Below are positions 26,464 to 36,183 of a stretch of 64,000 bases of DNA, one piece after another. Source of the DNA: Alphaproteobacteria bacterium (lineage in GTDB: Bacteria; Pseudomonadota; Alphaproteobacteria; Micropepsales; Micropepsaceae); contig JAFKEU010000005.1 of NCBI GenBank assembly GCA_017308475.1, forward strand, positions 124,001-188,000. Direction: 5' to 3'. The notes beneath the pieces are model-generated. The model did not search any database. It had not been told where the DNA came from and was given only the letters and a program-made list of their open reading frames with translations. Position 1 is the first letter of the stretch; each line of letters opens with the position of its first letter. The position numbers were made by a program, and so were the translations under genes.

Positions 26464-28623
26464 ATGCGAGCAATCATTCTGGTTGGTCTGGGACTTGCGG
26501 TGGCTGCGGTGCTGTTGCTGGCGGCACCGGGACAGGGCGCGCCGGAAAACCCCGCCATAGACGACAATGACATCGGCGGGACCGTAACCGGCGCCAAAGG
26601 ACCGGAAGCCGGCGTCTGGGTGATCGCGGAAACCACCGACCTGCCTACCAAATTCGCCCGCGTCGTGGTCACCGACGGCCAGGGCCGCTTTGTGATTCCC
26701 GATCTGCCCAAGGCCCGCTACAGCGTCTGGGTCCGTGGCTATGGCCTGGTGGACTCGCCCAGACTGGCGGCGGCACCGGGAAAACGGTTGGCGCTCAAGG
26801 CAGTGGCGGCGCCCAGCGAAAAGGAGGCGGCACGCTATTATCCAGCGCTCTACTGGTTCGCCATGCTGCACATCCCGCCCAAAAGCCAGTTCCCCGGTAC
26901 CGGCACGCCGGGCAATGGCATGGATCCCCGATTGAAAAACCAGGGCCAGTGGCTGGACGTCGTCAAGACCGACGGTTGCTATACCTGCCACCAGCTGGGT
27001 GACGCGGCGACACGCACCATCCCCGCCGCGCTGGGCAAGTTCGACAGCTCTGCCGCCGGCTGGGAGCGGCGCATCCAGTCGGGCCAGGCCGGACGCGGCA
27101 TGGTGAACGCCATAGGCCGGCTGGACACCCAGCTGGCGCTTCAGCTGTTCGGCGACTGGACCGACCGGATCAACAAGGGCGAGCTTCCCTTTGCACGCCC
27201 GCCGCGCCCGCAGGGCATCGAACGGAACATCGTCGTCACCTTGTGGGACTGGAACTCGCCCAAGGCCTATCTGCATGACGAGATATCCACCGACAAGCGC
27301 AATCCGCACGTCAATGCAAACGGGCTTCTCTATGGTTCACCGGAAGAAAGTACCGACCGGGTGCCCACACTGGATCCGGTGCGCAATGCCAGCGGTCATA
27401 TCACGGCGGTGGCGCGCGATGCCGATACGCCCACCACAAAGGACAATACGGTCCTGGCGCCCTCACCCTATTGGGGCGAGGAGCGCATCTGGGACAGCCG
27501 CACGAACATCCATAATCCGATGTTCGACGCCAAGGGCCTTGTGTGGCTGACGGCGCGCATTCGTGGCCGCGACAATCCCGCCTTTTGCAAGGCGGGATCG
27601 CAACTGGCATCGGCAAGGCTGTTTCCTGTCGAAACCTCTGGGCGCCACCTGGCGGTTTACGATCCGGCGACCCGCAAATACACGCCCATAGATACCTGCT
27701 TCAGTACCCATCACCTGAACTTCGCCTCGGACGCGGACGACACGCTGTGGACCAGCGGCGGCGGCGACGTGGTGGGCTGGCTCAACACCAGGAAATTTCT
27801 GGCGACCGGCGACGCGACATCGTCGCAGGGCTGGACGGCTCTGGTCGTCGACACAAGCGGTGACGGGCAGCGCGGGTCCTATACAGAACCGGGCCAGCCG
27901 CAGCAGCCGGGCAAGGACATGCGGGTGGACGCCGGCTTCTATGGCGTGTCGGTCAACCCGGTAGACGGCGCGGTGTGGGGCTCCTTTGTCGGCTATCCGG
28001 GCGGCGTGGTGCGCCTCGCGCCGGGCAACAACCCTCCCCAGACCGCTGTCGCCGAAATCTTCTATGTCCCCGTGGATGATCCGCGCGCGAAGGTCCACGG
28101 CTTCTCTCCGCGCGGCATGGACATCGACCGCAACGGCGTGGTGTGGATGCCGCTGGCCAGTGGCCAGTTCGCCAGCTTCGACCGTCGCAAATGCAAGGGA
28201 CCGCTCAACGGTCCCAAGGCCACCGGCAATCACTGTCCGGAAGGCTGGACACTTTATCCATTCCCCGGGCCGCAATTCCGCAACGTCGCCATGCCAGGCA
28301 GCGCCGAGTCCAGCTATTACGCATGGGTCGACCAGTTCGACACATTCGGACTGGGCGCCAACACGCCGATCGCGACCGGCAATGCCTCCGATGCGCTGCT
28401 GGCGCTGGTGAAGGGAAAGTTCGTCACCCTGCGCGTGCCCTATCCCATGGGCTTTTATGCCAAGGGGCTGGACGGTCGCATCGACAACCCGTCCACGGGA
28501 TGGAAAGGCAGGGGCCTGTGGTCGACCTATGCGACCCGCACGCCTCAACACATCGAGGGCGGCAAGGGGACCAGCAGCAAGATCGTGCACTTCCAGCTGC
28601 GTCCCGATCCGCTGGCGCATTGA
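26464..28623 (+). CDS. Exported protein: regulatory-like beta domain, CxxCH haem motif and propeller-like region
   Basis: 719 residues. A signal or anchor segment (IILVGLGLAVAAVLLLAAPGQG) is followed by a carboxypeptidase-regulatory-like beta domain, about residues 38-115 (GGTVTGAKGPEAGVWVIAET, FVIPDLPKARYSVWVRGYG). A CYTCH motif at residues 172-176 could bind c-type haem, followed by about 450 residues with repeating blocks such as NPMFDAKGLVWLTARIRG, VNPVDGAVWGS and MDIDRNGVVWMPLASG. These resemble NHL or SMP-30/lactonase-type propeller strands. It is probably a periplasmic oxidoreductase-like or binding protein, function unknown. It is divergent from btaA. Confidence 0.7.
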   Translation: MRAIILVGLGLAVAAVLLLAAPGQGAPENPAIDDNDIGGTVTGAKGPEAGVWVIAETTDLPTKFARVVVTDGQGRFVIPDLPKARYSVWVRGYGLVDSPRLAAAPGKRLALKAVAAPSEKEAARYYPALYWFAMLHIPPKSQFPGTGTPGNGMDPRLKNQGQWLDVVKTDGCYTCHQLGDAATRTIPAALGKFDSSAAGWERRIQSGQAGRGMVNAIGRLDTQLALQLFGDWTDRINKGELPFARPPRPQGIERNIVVTLWDWNSPKAYLHDEISTDKRNPHVNANGLLYGSPEESTDRVPTLDPVRNASGHITAVARDADTPTTKDNTVLAPSPYWGEERIWDSRTNIHNPMFDAKGLVWLTARIRGRDNPAFCKAGSQLASARLFPVETSGRHLAVYDPATRKYTPIDTCFSTHHLNFASDADDTLWTSGGGDVVGWLNTRKFLATGDATSSQGWTALVVDTSGDGQRGSYTEPGQPQQPGKDMRVDAGFYGVSVNPVDGAVWGSFVGYPGGVVRLAPGNNPPQTAVAEIFYVPVDDPRAKVHGFSPRGMDIDRNGVVWMPLASGQFASFDRRKCKGPLNGPKATGNHCPEGWTLYPFPGPQFRNVAMPGSAESSYYAWVDQFDTFGLGANTPIATGNASDALLALVKGKFVTLRVPYPMGFYAKGLDGRIDNPSTGWKGRGLWSTYATRTPQHIEGGKGTSSKIVHFQLRPDPLAH

Positions 28624-28849
28624 GGCGAAATATCAGCGGCAATGGTCTCGTCCGCCCGTGCGCCGTTACCTGTTGTCGCGCGGGCGGCGTGACTTTCGAG
28701 GTTCCGATTTGACCGCTTTCGACCCTTGGGGGCCAAGCCAGGTCAAGCATCTCCGCACGGCGTGCCCGTCCAAATCTTAGGCGCTCGGTGTCTTTGATGA
28801 TACAATCACTTTGTTGGGCCTAGAACACACAAAATATTGGGAGGGCATT

Positions 28850-29173
28850 ATGGAAAAAATCTCTGCGGCGGGAAGACTGCTCGCCGTTATTTTGGCAATC
28901 GCATCTGCCTTTGTCTCCAGTCCATTGATAGTCCCATTGCTTCTCATTTTTGGCGGCATTGCAGCGATCGGCAATACGCCAGAGAGAAATGCAAAAAACT
29001 ACCTTATGGCAATCGTTCTGATACTTGGCGCCAGAACGCTTGAGGCCATGCCAATCACGGGATCATACCTGGCGACGATCTTTGCGTCATTGGGGGCCGC
29101 ATTTGTCGGTGCTTCCATTGTTGCCATCACCATCACGCTTGAAGAGCGCATCCGGCGGGACTGGCTGAAATAG
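28850..29173 (+). CDS. Small membrane protein of unknown function, lower GC than its neighbours
   Basis: 107 residues with three or four hydrophobic segments (LLAVILAIASAFV, LIVPLLLIFGGIAAI, LMAIVLILGA, FASLGAAFVGASIVAI) and a charged end (EERIRRDWLK). The ATG has GGGAGGG seven bases upstream. The coding sequence and its upstream 70 bases are visibly richer in A and T than surrounding genes. I do not recognise the family. It sits beside the 3' end of tRNA-Thr, a common landing place for acquired DNA, so recent transfer is possible. Confidence 0.6.
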   Translation: MEKISAAGRLLAVILAIASAFVSSPLIVPLLLIFGGIAAIGNTPERNAKNYLMAIVLILGARTLEAMPITGSYLATIFASLGAAFVGASIVAITITLEERIRRDWLK

Positions 29174-29182
29174 GCACGGACG

Positions 29183-29228
29183 AAAAGGACGTTCAAATCG
29201 GCCCCGTCACGGGGCCGATGAGAACGTC
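29183..29228 (-). terminator. Rho-independent terminator of tRNA-Thr
   Basis: A two-part stem (GACGTTC/GAACGTC around a 10-base GC-rich stem) is followed on the minus strand by CTTTTCG. It lies 24 bases after the tRNA. Confidence 0.8.
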
Positions 29229-29251
29229 TGAGAAACAGGGAGATGGGAAAG

Positions 29252-29327
29252 TGGTGCCGCCTGCGTGACTCGAACACGCGACCCCATCATTACGAATGAT
29301 GTGCTCTACCGGCTGAGCTAAGGCGGC
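29252..29327 (-). tRNA. tRNA-Thr (anticodon CGT)
   Basis: On the minus strand a complete cloverleaf can be drawn: acceptor GCCGCCT/AGGCGGC, D-arm with GCTC/GAGC, anticodon stem CATCA/TGATG with loop TTCGTAA, T-arm GCGTG-TTCGAGT-CACGC, discriminator A and an encoded CCA (29252-29254). The 73-base body is normal. It reads ACG threonine codons. Confidence 0.95.
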
Positions 29328-29433
29328 AACTATGTCCGGAGCGACCTCCGGAAAAGAGGCGGGAAACTACTGGCCCCGCCCCTTTCCTGCAACAGCCAAA
29401 AGGCGGAGGCGGCCCAAACTGCCCCCGACCGGC

Positions 29434-30690
29434 TTAATGCGCCGTTTCGCCGTAGGAAATCCGCCAGATTCGGCCCTTGTTGGAATCCGCGACATAAAGA
29501 TCGCCGTCCGGGCCCACCGCCACGCCAACCGGCCGATGGGCGGCTGTCTTGACGTTCCTGTCGCCCGGCCCTGGCCCGGCGAAGCCCGAAATGAAGTCCA
29601 CCGGCTTACCTGCCTTGCCACCCCGGAAAGGCACAAAGACCACCGAATAGCCGTTATGGCCGCCCGGCAGGACCGTGCCGTCCGAGCCGCCGCCATGCAT
29701 CGCCAGGAAGGCACCGTGTCGGTACTTCAGCGGAAAGCGGTTGCCTTCATAGAAGACCAGGTCCAGCACCGCCGGCCGCATCGGCTGGAATGCCGCCACC
29801 GGGGTCGCATACTTGCCCCTGGGCGCCTGCTTCTTGCCGTCGCCGCCATAGTCCGGCGCCATCAGCCGCTGACCGCGCGCGCCATCCCAATAGGTATAGG
29901 GCCAGCCCATGTCGGTGCCCTGGACGACACGGTGCATTTCGTCGGCGATGTGATCGTCATCGGCCTGGGTGAGAAGCTCGGGCCAGGTCTTGTGTGTGGC
30001 ATCGCGCCCATGCCAGGCGCCATAGAGCGTGTCGCCCGTCTTCCAGTCCATTGCGCTCATGTTGCGATAGCCTGTGGCAAAGCGCGTGCCGTCAGCCAGC
30101 GTCTGGCCGGTCTTGCTGGCGTCGAAGCGCCATACCCCGCCCCGCGTTTCCAGCAGCGGACACGGATCGAGCCCCTTGGGTTTTTCGCCCTTGGGCGTCG
30201 CGGGATCGGGGCAGTTGCTGGCGCCACCGCCGCCGTCGATGCCGACATAAAGGTTGCCTTTGCCGTCGAAGGCGATGGGGTGGTTGGTAGCGGTCAGCCC
30301 TGTCACGATCTCGTCCGGCATGGCCGTCGGTACCAGCATGTCGTCCAGCGTGAAGCGCCAGACGCCCGTTCCCGACGCGGCATAGAGTGCGCCATTGTAG
30401 ATTCGGATTCCGGTGCCCTGGTCCACCTTGCTGAATTGGGTGGTTTGCAGCGGCATGTGGTCGGGACCCAGGCGCAGCGCGACGATGCCGACGGAGGGCT
30501 GGTCGCGGCCATGACGGGTGGAGACATAGATATCGTTTCCGCGCAGCGCCATGTGGCGGATGGAGCCCAGGCCGTCGGCCACCACCTCGGCATGGAAGCC
30601 GGGCGGCAGCACCAGGCCGTCCGGTTCAGCCGCACCAACCGGTGTCACCGCGATGGCCGCAGCGGCAGCCAGCAACGCAATCCTGATCAT
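29434..30690 (-). CDS. Exported PQQ-dependent sugar dehydrogenase (glucose/sorbosone dehydrogenase fold)
   Basis: 418 residues with a Sec signal (MIRIALLAAAAAIAVTPVGA). The mature protein is a six-bladed soluble glucose dehydrogenase/sorbosone dehydrogenase-like propeller: LPPGFHAEVVADGLGSIRHMAL at the start, TATNHPIAFDGKGNLYVGI in the middle, GWPYTYWDG, and HRPVGVAVGPDGDLYVADSNKG at the end. It probably oxidises an aldose in the periplasm using PQQ; the substrate is uncertain. The ATG at 30690 has GGGGA upstream; the longer frame to 30750 adds a poor N-terminus. It lies 71 bases downstream of xerC on the same strand. Confidence 0.83.
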   Translation of the reverse strand: MIRIALLAAAAAIAVTPVGAAEPDGLVLPPGFHAEVVADGLGSIRHMALRGNDIYVSTRHGRDQPSVGIVALRLGPDHMPLQTTQFSKVDQGTGIRIYNGALYAASGTGVWRFTLDDMLVPTAMPDEIVTGLTATNHPIAFDGKGNLYVGIDGGGGASNCPDPATPKGEKPKGLDPCPLLETRGGVWRFDASKTGQTLADGTRFATGYRNMSAMDWKTGDTLYGAWHGRDATHKTWPELLTQADDDHIADEMHRVVQGTDMGWPYTYWDGARGQRLMAPDYGGDGKKQAPRGKYATPVAAFQPMRPAVLDLVFYEGNRFPLKYRHGAFLAMHGGGSDGTVLPGGHNGYSVVFVPFRGGKAGKPVDFISGFAGPGPGDRNVKTAAHRPVGVAVGPDGDLYVADSNKGRIWRISYGETAH

Positions 30691-30761
30691 TATTTCCCCG
30701 CTCAAGACTTGTTTTGCGCCAACGCTATTATGGTGCCTCAGCCTTGGCAACCGGCCCTGGC

Positions 30762-31670
30762 TCAGACCCGCCCGCGTGGATGGGCCTTGCTGTAGGTCTC
30801 CAGCAACTGCCGCGTGTCGATTGCGGTGTAGATCTGGGTGGTCGAGAGCGAGGAATGGCCCAAAAGCTCCTGCACGCTGCGCAGGTCGGCGCCACCCTGC
30901 AACACATGGGTGGCGAAGGAATGGCGCAGCGCATGCGGCGTGGCCCGCTCGGGAAGGCCAAGCCGCCCGCGCAGTTTCTGCATCAGGCCCTGGGCCTCGC
31001 GCGAACTCATCGGCCGGCCGCGCCTTGAGAGAAAGAGCGGCGATGACGGTGCGCCGGCGAAGGGGGTATTTGCGGCATAGGCGGCCAGCGCCTCTGCCAC
31101 CACGGGCAGCACCGGCACGACGCGTTCCTTGCGGCCCTTGCCGATCACGCTGAGCGTGGCGCCCAACGGCACATCGCCGCGCTTGAGTGCCAGGGCTTCG
31201 GAAATGCGAAGCCCCGCGCCATAGAGCAGGGTCAGAAGCGCGACGTCGCGTGACCCCAGCCAGTCCACATCATGTTCGCCCGCTTCTTCGATGGCCCGCG
31301 CCGCATCGTCGACGGACAGGGGCCGGGGCAGCGGACGGCGGATGCGCGGCGTCTTCACCGCCTTGGGCGCGGCATTTTCCAGCACCCCCTCGCGTGCCAG
31401 GTATTTGTAGAAGCTGCGGATGGCGGCGAGCGCCCGCTGCACACCGCCCGCCCCCAGGCCTTCAGCGCGACGATGGGTGATGAAGGCGCGAATGTCGGCG
31501 GGGGTCAGCTTCGCCAGCGTTTTTTCGCTGACTGTCCCGCCTACATGGCTGACCGTGAACCCCAGGAAGCGCGCCACATCATCGCCATAGGCGCGCAGCG
31601 TATGCGGCGACGCGCGGCGCTCATGCGCCAGGGCGTCCAGCCAGCGCTTGCGATGGCCGGCAGCGTCCAT
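30762..31670 (-). CDS. xerC: Tyrosine recombinase XerC
   Basis: 302 residues, standard size. The N-terminal SAM-like core-binding domain (ERRASPHTLRAYGDD) is followed by the catalytic domain with all six residues: R155, K178, H246, R249, H272 and nucleophile Y281 (TTQIYT). With XerD it resolves chromosome dimers at dif. Absence of mobile-element genes nearby and the housekeeping neighbours (fsa, priA) argue for XerC rather than a phage integrase. Its ATG overlaps the fsa stop by one base (TGATG). Confidence 0.9.
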   Translation of the reverse strand: MDAAGHRKRWLDALAHERRASPHTLRAYGDDVARFLGFTVSHVGGTVSEKTLAKLTPADIRAFITHRRAEGLGAGGVQRALAAIRSFYKYLAREGVLENAAPKAVKTPRIRRPLPRPLSVDDAARAIEEAGEHDVDWLGSRDVALLTLLYGAGLRISEALALKRGDVPLGATLSVIGKGRKERVVPVLPVVAEALAAYAANTPFAGAPSSPLFLSRRGRPMSSREAQGLMQKLRGRLGLPERATPHALRHSFATHVLQGGADLRSVQELLGHSSLSTTQIYTAIDTRQLLETYSKAHPRGRV

Positions 31671-32326
31671 CAGCCCTTGATCACGATGCCCGCCTTCTTG
31701 GCGTCAGCCTCGAATGCGGCCAGGCCTTTGTCGGTCAGCGGGTGGTTGAGCAGCGCCTTGAAGACTGAAGTCGGGATCGTCGCCACATCGGCGCCGGCCA
31801 GCGCGGCTTCGCGCACATGCATCACATGGCGCACAGAGGCGGCCAGGATTTCGGTCTTGAAGCCGTAATTGTCATAGATGGTGCGAATGTCGCGGATCAG
31901 GCCCATCCCGTCCTCGCCGATATCGTCCACCCGCCCGATGAAGGGCGAAATAAAACTGGCGCCCGCCTTGGCTGCCATCATCGCCTGGACCGGCGAGAAG
32001 CAGAGGGTCACGTTGACCATGGTGCCCTGTTTCGCCAGGGCCGCGCAGGCCTTCAGTCCGTCCCAGGTCAGCGGCACCTTGACCGCGATATTCTTGGCCA
32101 GCTTAGTAAAGACGGCGGCCTCTTTCATCATGCCGTCGAAATCGGTGGCCAGTACCTCGGCGCTGACTGCGCCCGGCACGATGGCGCAGATCTCTTTCAG
32201 CGATTCGACATAGTCCTTGCCGGTCTTGGCGGCCAGGGACGGATTGGTGGTGACGCCGTCCACCAGACCGCTGGCGGCATATTCGCGGATTTCCGGCACA
32301 TCGGCGGTATCGAGGAAGATTTTCAT
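31670..32326 (-). CDS. fsa: Fructose-6-phosphate aldolase / small transaldolase
   Basis: 218 residues. The short transaldolase family pattern is complete: [24 protein letters not shown], the Schiff-base lysine K83 in [34 protein letters not shown] and [10 protein letters not shown]. It either cleaves fructose 6-phosphate to dihydroxyacetone and glyceraldehyde 3-phosphate or works as a transaldolase in the pentose phosphate pathway; short alphaproteobacterial members are often annotated as transaldolase. It heads the fsa-xerC operon and is divergent from priA with 75 bases between the starts. Confidence 0.9.
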   Translation of the reverse strand: MKIFLDTADVPEIREYAASGLVDGVTTNPSLAAKTGKDYVESLKEICAIVPGAVSAEVLATDFDGMMKEAAVFTKLAKNIAVKVPLTWDGLKACAALAKQGTMVNVTLCFSPVQAMMAAKAGASFISPFIGRVDDIGEDGMGLIRDIRTIYDNYGFKTEILAASVRHVMHVREAALAGADVATIPTSVFKALLNHPLTDKGLAAFEADAKKAGIVIKG

Positions 32327-32401
32327 GGCGGTTCCATTGCGCTTTGGATTGACGTTTCCGGGGGAGCAGACGCAAGTCTACTCCATGAGGCCCCATAGAC
32401 A

Positions 32402-34630
32402 ATGACACGGCTGAGACCCCGCCAGGCCAGCTTTTTGTCCCCCCCCGCCCTGCCGGAAAAGCAGGTAATGGGCGTGCTCCTGCCGCTGCCGCTGGCGGGG
32501 GCCTATGACTACAAGCTCCCCGCTGATTGCAACGCTGCCCGGGGCCTGGTGGTTGCCGCGCCGCTGGGCACCCGGGAGGTTCTGGGCGTGGTCTGGGGCC
32601 CGGCGGAAGGGGCGGTGGGCGACAACCGCCTGAAAATCGCCGAGCCTTTGGAGGGTGCGCCGGTCCTGCCGGAAAAACTGTGCGATTTCATCGACTGGGT
32701 GGCCGATTACACTCTCAATCCGACGGGCGCGATCCTGGCCATGGCATTGCGCAGCCGTGGCGCCTTCGAGCCCGAGGCCCGGCGCATCGCCTATGTGAAG
32801 GGTGAGACAGTGCCGGCCCGGCTGTCGGATGCGCGCAGGCGGGTATTGGACGTGGCCGCCGACGGCCTGGCTCGCAGCGTGCCCGGCCTGGCCGAGGATG
32901 CCAATGTCTCGAGCGCGGTGGTGAGGGGGCTGATTCGGGCCGGCGCGCTACAGCCGACCGAGCTGCCGGAATTTGCGCCCTTTCCGCTTCCCGATCCTGA
33001 TTACGCCGCGCCGACGCTGAACCCCGACCAGGAGCAGGCGGCGGGCGTCCTTCGAGAAGCCGCGGTAGGGGGATTTTCGGCGCACCTGCTGGATGGCGTG
33101 ACCGGATCGGGCAAGACGGAAGTCTATTTCGAGGCGGTAGCTGCCGCGCTGAAAGCCGGAAAGCAGGTGCTGATCCTGTTGCCCGAGATCGCGCTGACCG
33201 TGCAGTTCCTGGAACGCTTTGCCCGCCGCTTCGGGATGCGGCCCACCGAATGGCACAGCGACCTTTCACAGAAGGAGCGGCGGCGCGCATACCGCGCGGT
33301 GATGCGGGGCGAGGCGCGGGTGGTGGTGGGCGCGCGCTCGTCCTTGTTCCTGCCCTTTCCCGAACTGGGACTTATCGTGGTGGACGAAGAGCACGAACAG
33401 GCCTTCAAGCAGCAGGACGGCGCCATCTATCACGCCCGCGACATGGCGGTGGTACGCGCCCGCATCGAGGGCTGTCCGGTGGTGCTGGCATCGGCTACGC
33501 CGTCGCTGGAAAGCTTCGTCAATGCCACGGGCGGACGCTATCGCCATCTCATCCTGCGCGGGCGCCACGGGATCGCCGAATTGCCGGAGGTGCGCCTGAT
33601 CGACATGCGCAATGAAAGGGACGCGCCCGATGAAGCGGCGCGGGGCCAATGGTTGTCGCCGCCGTTGCGGACGGCACTGGAAAAGACTTTGACCGCAGGC
33701 GAACAGGCTATGCTGTTCCTGAACCGGCGCGGTTATGCCCCGCTGACCCTGTGCGAGGCGTGCGGCCACAAATTCACCTGCCCGCACTGTTCGGCCTGGC
33801 TGGTGGAACACAAATACCGACGACGGCTGGCCTGTCATCAGTGTGGCTATGAAATCCCCGCGCCATCGGAATGTCCCGAATGCCATGAAAGCGGCACGCT
33901 GATTCCCTGCGGGCCGGGCGTGGAGCGGGTGGCCGAGGAGTTTGCGCGGTTCTTCCCCAATGCGCGCTATGCAATTGCGTCGTCCGATACCATGCATGGC
34001 CCGGCGGAAACCCAGGCGGCAATCCGGGCCATGATGAAGCGCGAAATCGATGTTTTGATCGGCACCCAGATCGTGGCCAAGGGCCATCATTTCCCGCAAC
34101 TGACGCTGGTGGGCGTGGTGGACGCCGATCTGGGCGGCAGCGATGGCGACGTGCGCGCGCGAGAACGGACGTTTCAATTGCTGCATCAGGTTGCCGGCCG
34201 CGCGGGGCGGGCGGAAAAGCCCGGGCAGGTGATGCTGCAGACCCGCAATCCCGGGGATGCGGTGATGCAGGCGCTGGCATGCGGCGACCGCGACGGCTTC
34301 TATGAGCAGGAGCGCGTGTTCCGCGAGGCGGCTGCCGCGCCGCCGTTCGGGCGGCTGGTGGCGATCGTGGTGTCGGGCGCTAACGGCGAGCAGGTGCGCG
34401 AGATCGCCCGCGCGCTGCGCAAGGCCGCGCCCAGCGCGATGGATGTGAAAGTGTGGGGGCCGACGCCCGCCTTCTATGCCCTGCTGCGCGGTCAGACACG
34501 CGAGCGGCTGCTGGTGCAGGCAGCGAAGACGGTGGATGTGCAGGCTTACCTGAAAGCCTGGCTGGCGCCGGTGAAAGTGCCGTCCGCCGTGCGCGTCGCC
34601 GTCGATGTCGATCCGGTCAGTTTTTTCTAA
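32402..34630 (+). CDS. priA: Primosomal replication restart helicase PriA
   Basis: 742 residues. An N-terminal DNA-binding part (VLLPLPLAGAYDYKLP) is followed by the helicase: Walker A GVTGSGKTEVYF (K238), DEEH box in VVDEEHEQAFKQ, and ASATPSLES. A zinc-binding insert with eight cysteines in four pairs (CEACGHKFTCPHC, CHQCGYE, CPECHES) and VGTQIVAKGHHFP-like helicase motifs follow. It reloads the replisome at collapsed forks. Translation may instead begin at the ATG at 32468, which starts the conserved region; 32402 is kept as the longer option. Its stop is one base from the convergent leuC stop. Confidence 0.92.
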   Translation: MTRLRPRQASFLSPPALPEKQVMGVLLPLPLAGAYDYKLPADCNAARGLVVAAPLGTREVLGVVWGPAEGAVGDNRLKIAEPLEGAPVLPEKLCDFIDWVADYTLNPTGAILAMALRSRGAFEPEARRIAYVKGETVPARLSDARRRVLDVAADGLARSVPGLAEDANVSSAVVRGLIRAGALQPTELPEFAPFPLPDPDYAAPTLNPDQEQAAGVLREAAVGGFSAHLLDGVTGSGKTEVYFEAVAAALKAGKQVLILLPEIALTVQFLERFARRFGMRPTEWHSDLSQKERRRAYRAVMRGEARVVVGARSSLFLPFPELGLIVVDEEHEQAFKQQDGAIYHARDMAVVRARIEGCPVVLASATPSLESFVNATGGRYRHLILRGRHGIAELPEVRLIDMRNERDAPDEAARGQWLSPPLRTALEKTLTAGEQAMLFLNRRGYAPLTLCEACGHKFTCPHCSAWLVEHKYRRRLACHQCGYEIPAPSECPECHESGTLIPCGPGVERVAEEFARFFPNARYAIASSDTMHGPAETQAAIRAMMKREIDVLIGTQIVAKGHHFPQLTLVGVVDADLGGSDGDVRARERTFQLLHQVAGRAGRAEKPGQVMLQTRNPGDAVMQALACGDRDGFYEQERVFREAAAAPPFGRLVAIVVSGANGEQVREIARALRKAAPSAMDVKVWGPTPAFYALLRGQTRERLLVQAAKTVDVQAYLKAWLAPVKVPSAVRVAVDVDPVSFF

Positions 34631-34631
34631 C

Positions 34632-36029
34632 TCAGAGCGTCCGCACGTCCGTCAGGTGGCCGGTGACCGCAGCGGCGACCGCCATCGCGGGGCTGACAAG
34701 ATGCGTGCGCCCGCCGCGGCCCTGGCGGCCCTCGAAATTGCGGTTGGAGGTGGAGGCGCAGCGCTCGCCCTCCTTCAGCTTGTCGGCATTCATCGCCAGG
34801 CACATGGAACAGCCCGGATCGCGCCATTCAAACCCGGCATCCAGGAACACCTTGTCCAGCCCCTCTTCCTCGGCCTGGTGCTTCACCAGGCCCGAGCCCG
34901 GCACCACGATGGCGTTGACGCCCGCGGCCACCTTGCGGCCGCGCGCGATATCGGCGGCGGCGCGCAGGTCTTCGATACGGCCATTGGTGCATGAGCCGAT
35001 GAAGACGTGATCGACCTTGATCTCGGTCAGGGGCTGGCCTGCGCTGATGCCCATATAGTCCAGAGCGCGCTGGGCGGCCTGGCGCTTGTGCTCGTCCGCC
35101 ATCTTGGCCGGATCGGGCACCGATGCGGTGATGGGCAGCGCCTGTTCGGGCGAGGTGCCCCAGGTCACCATCGGCACGATGTCGCGCGCATCCAGCGTCA
35201 CTTCGGCGTCGAACACCGCGTCGGCATCGGAATGCAGCGTGCGCCAGTAAGTCTCGGCAGCTTCCCACGCCCCGGCCTTGGGCGCGCGCGGGCGGCCCTT
35301 CACGTAATTGATGGTAGTATCGTCGACCGCGATCAGGCCGGCGCGCGCGCCGCCTTCGATCGTCAGGTTGCACAGGGTCATGCGCCCTTCCATCGACAGG
35401 CCGCGCACCGCTTCGCCGGCATATTCGATGACATAGCCGGTGCCGCCGGCGGTGCCGATCCTGGCGATCACCGCCAGGGCGATGTCTTTCGCCGTCACGC
35501 CTTCGGGCAGCGTGCCGTTGACGGTGACGCGCATGTTCTTGGACGGCTGGGCGCGCAGGGTCTGGGTGGCCAGCACATGTTCGACCTCGGAGGTACCGAT
35601 GCCGAAGGCCAGCGCGCCGAAGGCGCCGTGGGTGGAGGTGTGGCTGTCGCCGCAGACGATGGTCGTGCCCGGCAGGGTCCAGCCCTGTTCCGGGCCGATG
35701 ATGTGCACGATGCCCTGGCGCACATCGTTCATGGGCAGATATTCCACGCCGAATTCGCGGGCGTTCTTTTCCAGGGTTTCGACCTGCAGCCTGGATTCCG
35801 GCTCGGTGATGCCCTTGTCGCGGTCCTTGGTCGGCACGTTATGGTCGGCCACCGCCAGCGTCAGTTCGGGGCGGCGGACTTTCCGGGCCGTATTGCGCAG
35901 GCCCTCGAAGGCCTGGGGGCTGGTCACTTCATGGACCAGATGCCGGTCGATATAGAGAATGGGGGTTTCGCCGGGCGGCACGGCCACCAGATGGGCATCC
36001 CAGATCTTGTCATATAGCGTCCTGGCCAT
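34632..36029 (-). CDS. leuC: 3-isopropylmalate dehydratase large subunit
   Basis: 465 residues. Aconitase-family [4Fe-4S] protein with cluster cysteines C347 (GSCTNGR), C407 and C410 (CSMC) at the same numbers as in E. coli Leu[32 protein letters not shown] is intact. With LeuD it isomerises 2-isopropylmalate to 3-isopropylmalate in leucine synthesis. leuD is not beside it in this window. Upstream is a 154-base leader with a dyad (36049-36067) and GC-rich hairpins; no run of leucine codons was found in it. Confidence 0.95.
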   Translation of the reverse strand: MARTLYDKIWDAHLVAVPPGETPILYIDRHLVHEVTSPQAFEGLRNTARKVRRPELTLAVADHNVPTKDRDKGITEPESRLQVETLEKNAREFGVEYLPMNDVRQGIVHIIGPEQGWTLPGTTIVCGDSHTSTHGAFGALAFGIGTSEVEHVLATQTLRAQPSKNMRVTVNGTLPEGVTAKDIALAVIARIGTAGGTGYVIEYAGEAVRGLSMEGRMTLCNLTIEGGARAGLIAVDDTTINYVKGRPRAPKAGAWEAAETYWRTLHSDADAVFDAEVTLDARDIVPMVTWGTSPEQALPITASVPDPAKMADEHKRQAAQRALDYMGISAGQPLTEIKVDHVFIGSCTNGRIEDLRAAADIARGRKVAAGVNAIVVPGSGLVKHQAEEEGLDKVFLDAGFEWRDPGCSMCLAMNADKLKEGERCASTSNRNFEGRQGRGGRTHLVSPAMAVAAAVTGHLTDVRTL

Positions 36030-36048
36030 GATCTAACTCTTTGTATTT

Positions 36049-36067
36049 ATTGGGACATATGCCCAAT
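36049..36067. promoter_or_regulatory. Dyad upstream of leuC (candidate operator)
   Basis: ATTGGG and CCCAAT flank CATATG plus one extra A, so it is an 18-base palindrome with a one-base interruption, about 20 bases before the leuC ATG. Its position suits an operator; no regulator is assigned. Confidence 0.4.
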
Positions 36068-36183
36068 TGAACCTCCGGCGGGGGCCACCCCCCTCCCCCC
36101 ATGCCGCCCTGTCGGGGCGGATCGGGCCGCTTACATAAAGGGCGGGGGGCAAATCTCCAAATGGGGATGGACAGGTCCAAAGT

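Noticed and set aside
28624..29330. tRNA-integrated genomic island
   Set aside because: No integrase gene and no direct repeat of the tRNA 3' end were found; only one lower-GC ORF.
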